From Rusavskia elegans (lineage: Eukaryota > Ascomycota > Lecanoromycetes > Teloschistales > Teloschistaceae), in assembly GCA_011316305.1 (NCBI GenBank), contig SAUG01000102.1, forward strand, positions 225,404 through 289,403: DNA of 64,000 bases, written 5' to 3'. The notes under the pieces are model-generated. The model searched no databases. It saw only the letters and a program-made list of their open reading frames with translations, and was not told the origin of the DNA. Positions 23,169 through 35,335 of the stretch are shown piece after piece. Both the position numbers and the translations under genes were made by a program. The number at the start of each line of letters is the position of its first letter. The first letter of the stretch is position 1.

Positions 23169-25827
23169 CTACCTCACAACCACCTCCTTCGCAACCGCAT
23201 TACACAACTCCACCTTCACCCCCGCCCCACTCAGCACATCAATCCACAACCTCTGCGTATCACTCAATCGATCATTCTCACTCTTCACCTCCGCAAACAT
23301 CACCTCCCCCCTCCCCTTATTCCAAAGGAACAAATCCGGTATCCCCCCACCCCTCTGCCCATACTCCTGAGCCATAACCTTACAAATCGTACTTAACGCC
23401 TCTCCCCCAAAACACTCCACAATCTCGACCAGATCCTCAATTTCAAACCCCCAATCAATACCCACCACACACGTCTGTCTCTCCCTCTCCCTCTCATAAA
23501 CCCGCTTCAGGATCCCCACGCCCTCCCCATTCGAAACCTCGTTCAACCGCGCATTTATCTCCGAAAACCGAGAGGCGTAGAAAGCATCCGTGTGTAAATC
23601 CAACGGGCACGTCTGGAACGCCGTCTGGAATACATTGGGTATATACGTGAACAGGACGTCGTAGAATAGATAGCCGAAGAGCGTGCGGATGATGCCGCCT
23701 TCGCTGTGGTAGCCTTTCCAGCCCTGAGATCGGTAGAAGCTTAGGCACATGGCTTCGACGCTGCATTCGCCGTTGTTTTCTAATGGGTCGAGCCAGATGG
23801 TTTTGGCGCCGCGACGGGAATTCACCGCATCCCCCGTGCTGCTGCTTCGTCGGGCGTTGCGGGAAGGCGTGCGGTCTTTTTCGACTCGTGTGCCTTCGAC
23901 GTGTCGTTCGATGGGTTTCGCTAGGCGGACGTGTCCGAAGTCGTGTTGTAAGCGTTTGGGGATGTTGAGCTGACGTTCGAGTTTGGAGATGCGTTTTTGG
24001 AGGTCGTGGTGGTAGATGAGGTGGCATTCGCGGTCTTGGAGTCCGTCTTCGCAGGTGCGGAGAGCGATTCGTTTCCAGTGTTTCTTGTGGCTTTCTTCAT
24101 CTCGACCGTCCTGTGGCGAGAGAGCGTACATGTAGTGTTCTTCCAGGAGGGCTCTTCGTTGATACCATGCTCCGCGGCGAGCGGCGTGAAAGAGATGTTG
24201 GTCCAGCAATTCGCAGAGCAATTGGTGTTCGCGTTTGTGTTCTTTGAAGCGCCCGAGGACGGATGTGCCTTTGTGGACAATACGGGTGTAGACCCATGCC
24301 GGGGAGAAACGGCGGAGGTAGGCGCCTTCACCACTTTCGTACACGCGATCTTCTTTTCGTTGTTCGTCGGCAAGGATGGTGAGCCAGCGGGGATAGACTT
24401 CTTCGAAGATGCATTTGACTTTCTGGAGGCCGTCTTTGGTTACGGTGCCGTTGAATTCGAGAACGGTATCGACCGCGAATTGGGTACGTATCGATGCTTC
24501 AAACTCGAGGAGTGTAGATCGGGAAGGGAAGATATTGTTTGAGCGGGAGACTATGTATTCGGGGAAGTTTCGCCGGGAGATGCGGGCCAGGATTATAGTG
24601 GTAAGGGAATTCTCGGTCCACTCTGTAGATCTGTAGAAAACCAGGTGGACGCGTTCGAAGAGCTTTAATACTGCAGAAGAAAGGCGAATGCAGGGTCCAG
24701 TAATGGCGAGTATCTTCCGAACGAAATGGGAGTCTCTGTTGGTTCCGAGGCCGTTCGACAAACCAGTCTCTTCATTACCATCGACTGACTTCTCTGACTT
24801 GACTGATTCCTCAGTATCAGATCGCTTAAGACCGGACCAACCAAGTCCACCCTGCTTTTGGCTTGTCTTCCTTAAAGCTTGGAGTAACTCTTGCTTGTTT
24901 TTGCCAAGCACCTTGGCTTCCTTCGCAAGTGTCTTGAGCTCTTCAAGCAACAGGAGCGAAGATGCCTCCTCCAGGGAGTCTATATGATCAGTAGAACTGT
25001 CTGCAAAAGTGAAAGAACCCCCAAGTACAGTGTCCTCGGGCAGCTCGGCTTCTCCTGGTGCTATCCGTTCCGTAGCTGTCGCTGCCGGCAGCCAGTGGAC
25101 CTGGAGTAACTCATCAACGGCAGTATGAAGGTCTGCAATGTCGCCATAGTACTTCAGTCGATTGATACGATGCCATGCAGCAGTCTTTCGCAAGAAAAGG
25201 CGCACATATCTGGATCCGCTCAGCACGCATACATGGAAAGACGTTCAGATGTATAGGACCTTGTTTTATGTCTACATACAGATACTGTCCCTCATAGCTC
25301 AAGTCCCTCCATTTCTGGAACACAGCCATTTCTGCCTCGTCGAATAAATGAGATTCTTCGTCCAGTACAGTTTCCAGCGCCAGAAAAAAGGCGTCCACGT
25401 AGATGGAGCTCTTGCCCTGCAACCATTTGCGTTGCCCCAGTCGGTCTTTGAAATCCAAGCCAGCTTCCGCAGCTCTTGTAGCTTCATACTCCGCGATGGC
25501 TTCCTTGTCTGTTTTTACCGGAGGTAGGGCACTTTCCAGTTCGGTTTGGCTAGCGTGTGGTATCCCTCCCTCCTCCTCCCCTTCTTCCTCACTCTCGGCT
25601 TCCGAATCCGCGACCTCATTTCGCCGTGAAGCGGGCTTAGGCGAGCCGTCGTAACCTTCTTCTTCTTCTTGTTGCAGCAGTGAAAGCGATTCAGTGCTAT
25701 CGATTCTCTTTAGTCTTTTGGCTGCAGGGATCTCGAAATCTTCGTCGAAATTTGTGGACGCTGGATGAGCAATGCGTTGGCCAAGCATCTGATTGTGAGA
25801 CGCTGGACTCCGAACATTCAAGACCAT
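23169..25827 (-). CDS. fan1: FAN1 structure-specific nuclease (VRR-NUC)
   Basis: Exons 25827-25280 and 25209-23169 (70-bp GTATGT...CAG intron) encode 862 residues. An acidic, Ser/Glu-rich N-terminus is followed by the conserved SYEGQYLYVRLFLRKTAAWH segment and helical TPR-like regions. The C-terminal VRR-NUC domain carries the PD-(D/E)xK active site as IPD (Asp808) and EVK (Glu823, Lys825). FAN1 trims branched and flap DNA and unhooks interstrand crosslinks. It exists in fission yeast and filamentous fungi but not in budding yeast. The start at 25827 is the only plausible ATG, since the frame extends upstream only from a GTG. It is divergent from SDC1 with 176 bp between start codons. Confidence 0.93.
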
Positions 25828-26003
25828 CGTATGTACTGCGTCCCTTGTCTCCTTTGTGCATTGCCATGTTGATAGTTTGCGATTCAAATTACCGAGGCTC
25901 AGGCGCGTATTTGAACGCGCCACTAGCGCCAAAGCGAGACTGCCATTTTGTGAAAACAGATGCTGAAATACTCCGTAGTAACACCTGAGATGATTGATTG
26001 AAA
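25828..26003. promoter_or_regulatory. Divergent promoter FAN1 / SDC1 with MBF/E2F-like sites
   Basis: GGCGCGT (25902-25908) and ACGCGCC (25915-25921) form a perfect inverted repeat with a 6-bp spacer, so two ACGCG cores face each other. GCGCCAAA at 25926-25933 matches the E2F-type TTTGGCGC on the other strand. The cluster is 75-106 bp upstream of the FAN1 start codon. Control by MBF-like factors is inferred. Confidence 0.5.
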
Positions 26004-26570
26004 ATGGCGGACGATGCACCAATGCAGCACACGACGAGTACAGCGGCACCTATGCCCGCTAGCATCCCACGACTCCAGGATCAAACGCAACAACAGCAGC
26101 CCGCTGAACCTTTTCCCACCCAGCCTGCGGCAGACTCCCCAGCGCCCCCATTGATGAACATACATGCCGATATAGATATGGCCGATGCAGCGGTACAATT
26201 TTGCAACTATATTCGCTCCACACCAATCTAACATCTTCTCTAGCCATCACCGGCTCCTCCACCCTTGGCGACTACACCTACAGCACAAAGGACAGCCACC
26301 CCGGTTAGAAACACCAATGGCAACGTCGATGTACCGCCTCCATTACCGGCGAAGGCGGCCATACATGGTGCTCCAGCCCGGAGGTACTTGAATGAGAAGG
26401 TCACAGGGGTCCTTTTGGAGGGGATGAAGAGATTGGCTGTCGAGCAGTACGTGGACATACATTTGTCCCGGATCACGACATTGACGAGTCACTGCAGGCC
26501 TGAAGATCCATTGAAAGTGCTAGGCGAGTTTCTATTGCAGAGAAGTAGAGATATCGAGGGCACTGGGTAA
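26004..26570 (+). CDS. sdc1: Sdc1/Dpy-30 subunit of the COMPASS H3K4 methyltransferase
   Basis: Exons 26004-26192, 26244-26446 and 26498-26570 give 154 residues. A Pro/Ala/Gln-rich tail is followed by the Dpy-30 dimerisation motif (about 105-150): ARRYLNEKVTGVLLEGMKRL, then EDPLKVLGEFLLQRS. In COMPASS this motif docks on the Bre2 C-terminus. The Dpy-30 motif is split by the second intron (51 bp), which is a multiple of three and stop-free; only its removal yields the family sequence EQPEDPL. An in-frame TTG just upstream is not a likely start. Convergent with RPS13. Confidence 0.93.
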
Positions 26571-26787
26571 GAGAAATCAGGTGGAGATTTGTATTGGGCT
26601 GGCATCGGTATGGATTTTGGCGCTGGCGATGGAGATACCCAAATTATGCATTGCAAGCATTCTCGAATAGCCATTGCTGGACGAAGACAATTCTTTGCCA
26701 TCCAGCTCTTATGCTGGCGTAGTCTACAGGGATCGAACCCTCCTCCATCCGGATCTGGAAACACCTCGATGACCCTCTGATCCCAGC

Positions 26788-27582
26788 TCATGCTACCAAA
26801 GTGCTCGCGGTTGCGCTCTCATATCGCCATGTGGGAGGAAGGACGCCAACGGTCTTGTAGTATCGCGACAAGCGGTGGATACGGGACTCGATGAGGATGA
26901 GGCGGAATTTGGAGTCCTTGTCCTTACGGTTGCGCTCGAGATGCTTCCGGACAGCGACAGCCTAGGATAGTCAGTAAAAATACAGCAGTCTGAAAACTTT
27001 TCGACATTTGCCTCACCTTCTTGATCAACATGTAGAGGTCCTCCGGTATATCAGGGGCCAGACCTGCCGTGGGAGAAATCACTCTATCAGTCAAAGACCA
27101 AACAGAGGCAGATATGCTGACGCATAATGGATAAAGTGTGCAAGGGAGAAGCTGGCCACTTGGCCTATGGGATCGTCGTACCCGCTCCCTTGAGTATACG
27201 GAGTATTTTGTTTCCTATCCAGCGGTCAGCGAAGCTTCGGGAATGTCGCAATTGCGCCATAGCTATACCCGTAACGACCTTGACTTGGGCAATGCCATGC
27301 GAGTCCCTTAAGACGACACCGATTTGTGATGGTGCTGTAGCTGAATTAATTCCTGAACCCAGATGCATAGCTCATTCAACCTACTTGCTCCCTTCTTCGC
27401 CAACTTGCAGATCTGGTCAACAATTTGCTCTAAGCAAAGATTGGAGTCAGCATTGCCTCTTTCGTCTATGGCCGCGCAGCAGATTACTTACCTGGTGTAT
27501 TTTTAACCCATGAGGGCGTATTGCGAGAATAGGGTGTAGCACTGGCAGATATGCCTTTGCCATTGCTGTGAAGACGTCCCAT
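26788..27582 (-). CDS. rps13: 40S ribosomal protein S13 (uS15)
   Basis: Six small exons on the minus strand (27582-27492, 27429-27385, 27334-27269, 27214-27182, 27063-27017, 26961-26788) encode 151 residues, exactly the family length. The protein reads [18 protein letters not shown] at the start, [18 protein letters not shown] in the middle and [11 protein letters not shown] at the end. It sits in the small subunit near the central domain of 18S rRNA. Intron density is high (five introns in 456 coding bases, one exon only 33 bp), as often seen in fungal ribosomal protein genes. Every junction preserves the family sequence, so the structure is secure although no single long frame shows it. Confidence 0.95.
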
Positions 27583-30527
27583 CTTGGAGTTGATCTGTGT
27601 CGCAGAACTTCCTCTGGTTGACGGGTGGTGGTGGTGGTTTTTGTGGGTGTAGAGGGCTAAATTCCGCGCTACCATAAGCGAGCCCCATGGGGTTTAGCTG
27701 TAAATGCGAGAAAATCTTTCGCTGCACGAGAGCCCACCTCGTCTAAGCCTATCATCTCATGCATTGGTAGAGTAGGGCATCCGACCTGACTGGCAGTCGA
27801 GGTATTGGATGCCCACTCCGCCAAGTCGAAGGGACAGCCGCTGAGTGTGTCCGAACCATTCTACTCATCGCTAGCCCACGAAACCTAAGCTTGATATATA
27901 CCTCTTTCATCATCTCGACGTTCTCACGGTGTTCCCTATCGATGGATGCCCTTCATTTGGAAACTCCAGCTATGGGTGATGATACTGCTCTAACGGGTAT
28001 GTCGTGACATTTCCTCTCGCAAGGACAGAGCATTGAGCTACCTATGATGATACATCCAAATACAATATTTCTGGTACCTCTTATGTCAGGCAGATGGTAG
28101 CCCCTCAAAGGCCGCGTCTACCGATGATCTACATGGACTTCTGACTCCTTCAATCCTGTTCCACTTGTCATTGTCTTGCTTGCTGGAGCCTGCAACTGAC
28201 AACTTTGGAATAGCAAGTTCCGGGCAGCAACGACAAGCTGCAGCTGCTGTCTCATCAGTACTCGAAGTCATCGTCAGCCGATAGAACACCTCGCGTCCAC
28301 ACATGGTCTACTGAGTATCGTTTCTCCTTTTCACTGCATGGACTTCTCGGACTTCCAAATCCCCATGCTACCCCGAGGACACTGTTCCAAGCGAATTGCG
28401 GATCAGCCTCACACCACAACACTCAGAAATGCGAGACCTTGTGAAGCAAGTGCTTTCCATTGAGGCTGTGGTTGAAGGATCTGCATTGGGTGGTACGAGC
28501 GTACATGCGCAGGATTATTATTGGAAGGATAAGAGCTGAAGCAACCATTGACACCTTCGTGACCTTCGACGCTGGACCTGAGCCTAAGGCTGCCCAGTAT
28601 TGGTTTGTTAGTCTTGGACAACGCATTTAATTGCGAGGAAGGAACTTTGGTGTTCTTGGAAGTTATTGTAAAGGATTCGATCCTCCCTGCCAAGCTCGTG
28701 GTGTCAAGATCCTGATCGCAACACGGGGCCCACAGCAACACCAAACACGCCTGCTGCTCCTGTGCCAATCCAACTCATTCGACACAGCAGCTGTACGAGA
28801 GATCCTAGCAACAACCGTCCTCGCCTCAGTGACGATATCCCTCATCGAATTGTCCGTTGTTGTACGGGCCTCATTATTGCGATTGATCTTTGACATGACG
28901 AGCTATGGACACGCTCATGCAAACGAACGACAGCCCTGGAAGGAACACCGATGCCAGGCCTTAACCCCTGACTCGGTGATATGATTGGAAGCGGTGAGGA
29001 CAAGCTAAAGGCACAGAGCCATTTGCCGCTAACGCTTGTACAAAATCCTTCGAGCTGAGCCAGTCACAAAGAGTTTTCAGACTTTGACATACTGCACGCT
29101 GCTGCGTATAGCCGACGGTCGATACAAGCGCGATCGGCTACCCTATTGGTGTGCAAAATAAAAATGGATTAGTACTCACAGCTACCTTAGTACCAGGCCA
29201 CATATTGGTGTTCTTTTAGAAATACTTCTGGAGTGCTTGCAGGCGGAAAGCATAGCATCTTCGTTGGACTAATCTTGGGGCACTACAGGCAGTCGGTACA
29301 AGAAAGCAGTGCTGTACTAAACTACCTCACCGCATATCTTGCACTTGCGTTCAGCTGTCTCTCCACAGGCTGCATCATGCAGCAGTACCGATCGGACCAG
29401 ATGGAGAAGCTTTATTGCCGCGCCTCCAACGTTCGTCATGGTGGCATGAGGCTGCTCCTGAATGGATCAGCCTCCGGGCCGGTGGGCCACTGAGTCGTTA
29501 GCCAGGGGAAACTGCAGGCAGCATCTAATGCACAGCTTCGCCCGGCACTTTCAGGCCCTGTCCAGGCTCTTGTCTCCGATCTTGGACCAGCCTGCAGCGG
29601 TTTTATTGGAGATTGGAGACAGCACTGCTCCATGGGGTAAAGCATTAGGGCAGAAGCTTTCAAAGCCCTAAGAACGGGAATCCTCCTTACTAGCGTGGAA
29701 GTCCAGCGCCAACAGCACACAAATCACGTCCCCAGCCTCCCCATCGGTCCACCTTCAACCATGTTTGTTCCTTGACATTGGTCGGCTCTGTTGTATTTGA
29801 GTAGGCCAATAACAAGTGTCCTGGGTGTCAACCGCGGCTGCTGGCCCACAGCCTCTGACGCCTCCGCTGTAGCTTCTTGCGCGGTTCTCACTCTTCATTG
29901 GTCTCGTCCTCCCATCCGAACTCGATCCTATAACTCCGTACCAGAGACCATGTGGGCCTTCACAACGGCATCTCGGCCGCTGATATTCAGCGGCCCCAAG
30001 TCACAGGCATCCTGCCCTAGGCTGCTTTACTCGTCCGGCCAAAGCAGACTACCGCCTTCCTAGACCAGAAGAAGCCTCATCGCAGAAAATTCAGGCCATA
30101 CAAGGATGCTATCAACGGCGAAATGATATACTTTGCCCTTACGAAACCCATGGTAGTCTCGCTAGACCTTGGAAGGCAATGCCATCGCATATCCAGTCCA
30201 TTTCATTTCTTTTACTGAATTCAAATAAAATTCCCTTGCATTTCCATCTGAGCCTTATCTACTACATTTATATTCCATGGGCTGACTACCCGAGCTAAAT
30301 TGTCTCACCATTCATATCCCCATATGCATCCTTGATCCTTCGCCGGCACGCGTTCCCTTGCCCGTCGCATCTGCATGTCGTTGCGGGATCTAATTCTTGT
30401 GGATCGAGGACGGACCCTGGCCGATAGATATCAGCTTCTGTCCAGCTTTGGCCTGTCTTGTCAATGCGTGGATATCGACACAAAACGGGCCACTTTGCCA
30501 AAGAGAGGGCAACATCAACTTTGAATT
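27583..30527. other. 2.9-kb gap between RPS13 and the 7TM receptor
   Basis: Upstream region of both flanking genes, which are divergent. Several frames of 60-120 residues exist on both strands, but none has a domain, signal peptide or believable splice pattern. A single ACGCGT lies at 30348-30353. I see no tRNA, repeat or transposase remnant. Confidence 0.45.
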
Positions 30528-32324
30528 ATGGCGAACATCACAGAAGGTCGAGGCTCATGTGTGGCACCATTTCTCCAACGATCACTTTTTCCTAGCCAAG
30601 AAGGATGTGAGAGTTCATGGTAGTCTGCTCTCGGATGAAGGATCTGACATTCAGCAGATCTACCAGGCCGATTCTGTGCACCTGTCCCTTCCCTGGGGGG
30701 GAGTATTGAATGCTGTCTACCATGCCCCGCCACAAGTTGGATCTACTCAGACAGTGAGTCGTCTCGGTCCCTCAAGGTCTCCAAAAGCAGTGCTCACTCC
30801 TCGGACCAGACTTTGAGACGATACCTAAGGCATCGAATTGGCTCAATGTCGCCGGCATGGTGTGCACGATGTCCCTACTCGTATCCTTCTTTGTACTTCC
30901 GGTCGAAAAGACAAGCCGACACTATCTCACGGTCTGCTTCATCATTGCTGTGTGCATACTGCAGGTACATCAGGTGCGGCTTTTGGGTCTGAGTCCTAAG
31001 CTGACGATACCAGCTTGGCTTCATCATTCCATTAGGTGCTCAGCCCGAACAGTGTCACGACGCCATCACTCCGAGCGACATGTCTTCAGACCTTATGTGT
31101 GCCTTCTCTGGTGCATGTCTACTTGCAGGAGGGTTTGCTGCCATATCGTGGGGTATGCAACAGATCCTGGACTTGCCAGCTGTCCTTTATCTGACTAACA
31201 CTACTAAAGGTTTTCTGCGGTCGTTGTCGATACACCTCCAGATCTGTTGGCAGGTCGTGCCAGGCCGGAAGTTCTTCTGGAGCTCTTTATTGGCTGGCTG
31301 GGGCATACCGGTACTGTTCGCCTCCATCGCTTTAGCCAGGACGGGTGTCTCTTACAGATTTGGGGACACATGTCACATCAATCACGATAAGGCCTTGCAA
31401 GACTATTGGGGACCTCTTCTTGCCTTCGCTGCAGTGTCTACGATCCTACAATTTGCAACATTGGGGTATTGCATTCGAGTATATATCAGAGCTCTGTTCA
31501 AGGACGACGGGATTTCGCAGAGCAGCTCGGGCTTGCCCTCACACAACGGCAGTGTCAAAACGGTTACAGCCAGACAAGCTTATCGGAGGGTACAAAAAGC
31601 GATCGGCGTTCAATGGCGCGGAATCGTCGTAGTGGTCATTATCATTGTCAATGTCGTCTTTCTGGCTGTGGTTTTCGTCTCCATGGATAACACGCAACAA
31701 GCTGTGCTGCAGAATTTTGGCAAAGCAGCCCCATGGCTCTCGTGCCTCATCATCAATGGAGGAGACAAGAACATGTGCTTGGATAAAATCAAGGGCTTTG
31801 TAACCCCAGAACCGGAGGTCATGGCGGTTTTGATCTTGATGTCGGTGAGTGGCATCCACAAGCGTCCACTGAAAGCTTTCTCAACCACTCACGTTAGACT
31901 GTAGCTCAACGGCATATGGACTCTCCTCTTTTTCGGTCGAGCATCAATGATACCTGCGTGGACCGAATTGATCCGAAAGCGTTTCGCCCGCAAGCATGAT
32001 TTTGTATCCGTCGATGCAAAGCGCTTCTCCGCCACCGGTCGGCCTTACGAGATCATCACCTCACCTCCACAATCAGCCTACACCCCCAAAATCCCCGAAG
32101 CCGCTGTCACAAGCCCATCACTAGATGGGGACACCATAGCGGTGCTCTCCCCACGAAGTCAAAAAGATTGCTTCAGCAGAGATGCGAAGTATGTCAGCCC
32201 TACGATGAGTTTCTCAACGCCACGACCGCCGAGTTCGGGGAGATATCATGGGCGAGAGTGGGATCCGGTGAACACATACGCTCGCCCCTGGTCGCCAAGC
32301 ACGGGCAAGGGGGGGATGATATAA
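30528..32324 (+). CDS. Seven-transmembrane GPCR-like receptor
   Basis: Six exons (30528-30606, 30655-30753, 30810-30964, 31014-31152, 31210-31844, 31905-32324) encode 508 residues. A short extracellular N-terminus has a Cys-rich stretch (RFCAPV, ECCLPCPATSW). Seven hydrophobic segments follow, with the family-typical NWLNVAGMVCTMSLLVSFFV, FLRSLSIHLQICWQVVPGRK and LMSLNGIWTLLFFGR. A long, Ser/Thr/Pro-rich cytosolic tail closes the protein. It resembles the fungal family-2/secretin-like or Frizzled-like predicted receptors; the ligand is unknown. One intron (57 bp) is in frame and stop-free. Exon 1 to 2 uses GTGAGA with a CTGAC branch and is the least certain join. Confidence 0.87.
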
Positions 32325-33037
32325 TACCTACTAATATCCTTGCCCCTACTCCTCTGACAGTTCCTTCATTTACTTCACGATACCCCTATTTTTTCAGCAT
32401 TTGTATTCATAACGACGGCGGCGATTTACGACCCTATCACTTTAGCGATTCATGGCCCGGCTAGAAGGAGGGATATCTGTGTATCTGCAAGCATAGCGAT
32501 GGGTATCCGGGGACAGCGGTTTGGGAAGCTCGGATGACTTCGGTAGGTAGACATTATCGCCTCCCTCCGGACTGAACTCCTGGTGAGGGAAGGGAAGCAT
32601 AGAGCAGATACGATCGTGGAATTGTCGGGATGGCTGGATCAACCGTGGAGATTCCATTATGTCTATTTTTCAAGGGTTGCCAAAACCTTATATAATTCAA
32701 AAGTTCTGGATTCATTTCTGAAAATCATATGTTGTCTTCTGATAGGTGTGTAGTCCATTGGCAAATCACCATGCAGATCCTGCAGATATCGGACGATCTT
32801 TCTTCTCACTCTTCCTTCTTTCATTCACGTCACGAAGAAGGCACGAACGCCAGTAGTGGAACTTTGCTGAAGCGCGGAAGAGAGGAAAGCCAGAGATTAG
32901 GTTTATCAAGACGACTTCATCATATCTGTCAGAGGACGGTTGTCCGATTTGGCCCCGCATGGCCCAGTTGATTCCCCTCAGATGCCGCGAATGGTATGAT
33001 AATCTGCAAGTGTAAGCTCAACAACGACTAATATGCA
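32325..33037. other. Intergenic between convergent receptor and RIX7
   Basis: About 700 bp of facing 3' regions. No gene is seen. Confidence 0.5.
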
Positions 33038-35335
33038 TCATGTAATCTCAGCGTTCGCCACAGTCCTACACGGAGGCAGTAATTTCTTCCCATCAGATAC
33101 CTGATCCGCCGCAACACCACCACCCTTCACACCCCTTCTTCGGTCCCGTGACATCGTTTCCTGCCTAACGCTCGGTCCCGTACCCTTTTTCGCCTCCCTC
33201 AGATCCTCTATCTGCAGGAAAAGCGCATCGTTCCGAATCGCCCCCATCACAGCGGCACGGACAACACCATCCAGATCAGCACCGCTGAACCCCTCGCACG
33301 ACTTTGCAAACTCAGCCACTTCGTGGCTCCAAGTCTCGGAATCTGCAATAGGCGTTTTGCGGAGTAGGGTATTCAAGATGTCGATCCGATCGTCCGAGCT
33401 GGGGAGACCGACATAATACTCGCTTCCGAGTCGGCCTGGCCTGCGGATGGCCGGGTCTATCATTTCCCTCCTATTGGTGGCCGCGATGATATAGATGCCT
33501 GAGTTGGAGGAACCCACGCCATCTAGCTCGGTGAGCATGGTGTTGACAACGCCAGTTGAGGCCGAAGACATTGTAGCGTTGTCACGAGTCTGACAGAGGC
33601 CGTCTATCTCATCGAAGAACACAACGCAGGGCTTGCTTCTTCTGGCGCGCGCGAATAGATTCCGTATGGCTTTTTCGCTTTCACCGACGTATTTGTTGAG
33701 GATTTCGGGACCTTTGACGCTTATGAAATTGGCATGGGACTCGAAAGCCACCGCCTTTGCAAGTAGTGTTTTACCGCAGCCTGGTGGGCCGTGTAGTAGA
33801 ATACCGGCCGTTGTAGGTTGATTGAACCGTTCGTACTGGTCAGGTGAACGAATGGGTTCGACGATGGCGCTTTGGAGGTGTTCGCGAACCGTTGACAAAG
33901 CACCAATGTTGGACCAGCTCGTATCTGGGAGAGTGGTGAATCCTTCTCGCAGTGAAGAGGGCTGTACGAGTGGCAGCGCAGTCACGAAGTCATCCATTCC
34001 TATAGCAAAACTATCCTCCAACGCTGGAGGATCGAGCCTGTCGCCAAGTAATTTGGTAAGGTTGCGAAATGAGAGCACAGTGCTGGATATGCTGTAATCG
34101 GGGAGGTTTGGCGGGTCCTTGTACTGCTCCGCCGCCAGTGTCTCTAAAGCTCGCAGATAGCGAGTATTGCATGCCGAGCCGGCCCTGTAGATCAAACTTT
34201 CGAGGTCGGCACCCACGAAGCCCGGCGTCTTCTCCGCCAGCTTTCTAAAGTCGATGTCAACGACTTGCATCATCCTTGTCTGAGCGCGTAAGATGTGTTC
34301 TCTTGCTGCCACATCCGGAGCGTCGATGCTGATCTCGGAGTCGAACCGGCCTGGTCTTCGAAGCGCAGGGTCGAGCGTTTCCGGCCGGTTTGTTGCAGCG
34401 AGCACCATGACAGGCTTTCCCCCAGTTTTGTTCAACGCTAAGGAGTCCATGGAAGTCAACAGGGTTGACACTATTCGCCGCTCCATCTGACTGCCTTCTT
34501 TCTTTGGCGCTATAGCATCTATTTCGTCAATGAAGATGATGGACGGAGCTTGGCTGATAGCGGTGGCAAAATGCTCCCGGAGCTGCTTTTCTGACTCTCC
34601 CGAAGTACCAGTCACGATCGTCGGCGCCGGAATCTGCAAAAAGGGCAAGCCCAGCTCAGCGGCCAGTGCCTCGCAGAGAGCAGTCTTGCCGCACCCTGGA
34701 GGTCCATGCAGCAGGACGCCCCGAGGGATCTTGAGGCCTCGATCCATATACAGCTTTGGACGCAACAGTGGGAGCACCAGGTTTTCTTTGAAGTTTTCAA
34801 TTATATGGTCCATGCCCCCAAGGTCGGCAAGGGTGACGTGCGTAGGCGGCGAAACATCCAACGGCTTCGAGCGGATCTTTCTACGCTTTGCTGGTGATTC
34901 GGTGGTGGTGTGTGTGTCGTGTTTCTGTGCCGTGGCAATATCATCTTTGGAAGGTACAGACTCAGTGGTTGACGTCCGGACGGGTGTCGATTTGGGTTGC
35001 CGGTGGCTTGTAAGAGAGTGAACAATGACTTTGTTCATGGTGTTACTGGCAGCATGTGCTATGGAGTCGTCTGGATTGCTTGCGAAATCATCCGAGTCCC
35101 CGGCCCTTTGGGATTCATCATCCTGTAGTAAATCGAGGGTTCTTTCAATACTGGCTTCCAAGAAATTCTTGGACTTGCGGCTCAAACTCGAATTGGAATT
35201 TTTGATGGCTTGATAGACGGATGGAATGGATATCCGTGACGGTGGACATCTCTCACTAAGGAGGATGTTACGTACAAAAGGGTAAACATCTCGGTCGAGA
35301 CTCAAACTGAGTTTATCTGTGCGAAGATTCCTCAT
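33038..35335 (-). CDS. rix7: Rix7/NVL AAA-ATPase, 60S ribosome biogenesis
   Basis: A single exon of 765 residues. An N-terminal helical domain ([14 protein letters not shown]) and a basic nuclear signal (KRRKIRSK, 150-157) precede two AAA modules. D1 has Walker A GPPGCGKT at 211-218, Walker B IIFIDE near 266-271 and arginine fingers in [12 protein letters not shown]2 has Walker A at 515-522 and Walker B VVFFDE at 571-576. D1 and D2 both look competent to hydrolyse ATP. In yeast Rix7 pulls Nsa1 from pre-60S particles in the nucleolus. The frame runs upstream to 35416 only from a GTG; the first ATG is 35335. The last ~45 residues are Arg/Gly-rich and less like the family. Confidence 0.92.
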   Translation of the reverse strand: MRNLRTDKLSLSLDRDVYPFVRNILLSERCPPSRISIPSVYQAIKNSNSSLSRKSKNFLEASIERTLDLLQDDESQRAGDSDDFASNPDDSIAHAASNTMNKVIVHSLTSHRQPKSTPVRTSTTESVPSKDDIATAQKHDTHTTTESPAKRRKIRSKPLDVSPPTHVTLADLGGMDHIIENFKENLVLPLLRPKLYMDRGLKIPRGVLLHGPPGCGKTALCEALAAELGLPFLQIPAPTIVTGTSGESEKQLREHFATAISQAPSIIFIDEIDAIAPKKEGSQMERRIVSTLLTSMDSLALNKTGGKPVMVLAATNRPETLDPALRRPGRFDSEISIDAPDVAAREHILRAQTRMMQVVDIDFRKLAEKTPGFVGADLESLIYRAGSACNTRYLRALETLAAEQYKDPPNLPDYSISSTVLSFRNLTKLLGDRLDPPALEDSFAIGMDDFVTALPLVQPSSLREGFTTLPDTSWSNIGALSTVREHLQSAIVEPIRSPDQYERFNQPTTAGILLHGPPGCGKTLLAKAVAFESHANFISVKGPEILNKYVGESEKAIRNLFARARRSKPCVVFFDEIDGLCQTRDNATMSSASTGVVNTMLTELDGVGSSNSGIYIIAATNRREMIDPAIRRPGRLGSEYYVGLPSSDDRIDILNTLLRKTPIADSETWSHEVAEFAKSCEGFSGADLDGVVRAAVMGAIRNDALFLQIEDLREAKKGTGPSVRQETMSRDRRRGVKGGGVAADQVSDGKKLLPPCRTVANAEIT

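Noticed and set aside
25828..26049. Extension of FAN1 to 26049
   Set aside because: The frame opens only at a GTG and would overlap SDC1 coding sequence; the first ATG is 25827.
26700..26790. tRNA-like T-loop motif (GGGTTCGATCCC on the minus strand) near the RPS13 stop
   Set aside because: No 7-bp acceptor stem, the T-arm closes with a 6-base loop, and no D-arm can be placed; it is RPS13 3' UTR.
30397..30816. 139-codon frame starting upstream of the receptor
   Set aside because: It crosses receptor exons 1-2 in the wrong frame; the spliced model gives the conserved Cys-rich N-terminus.
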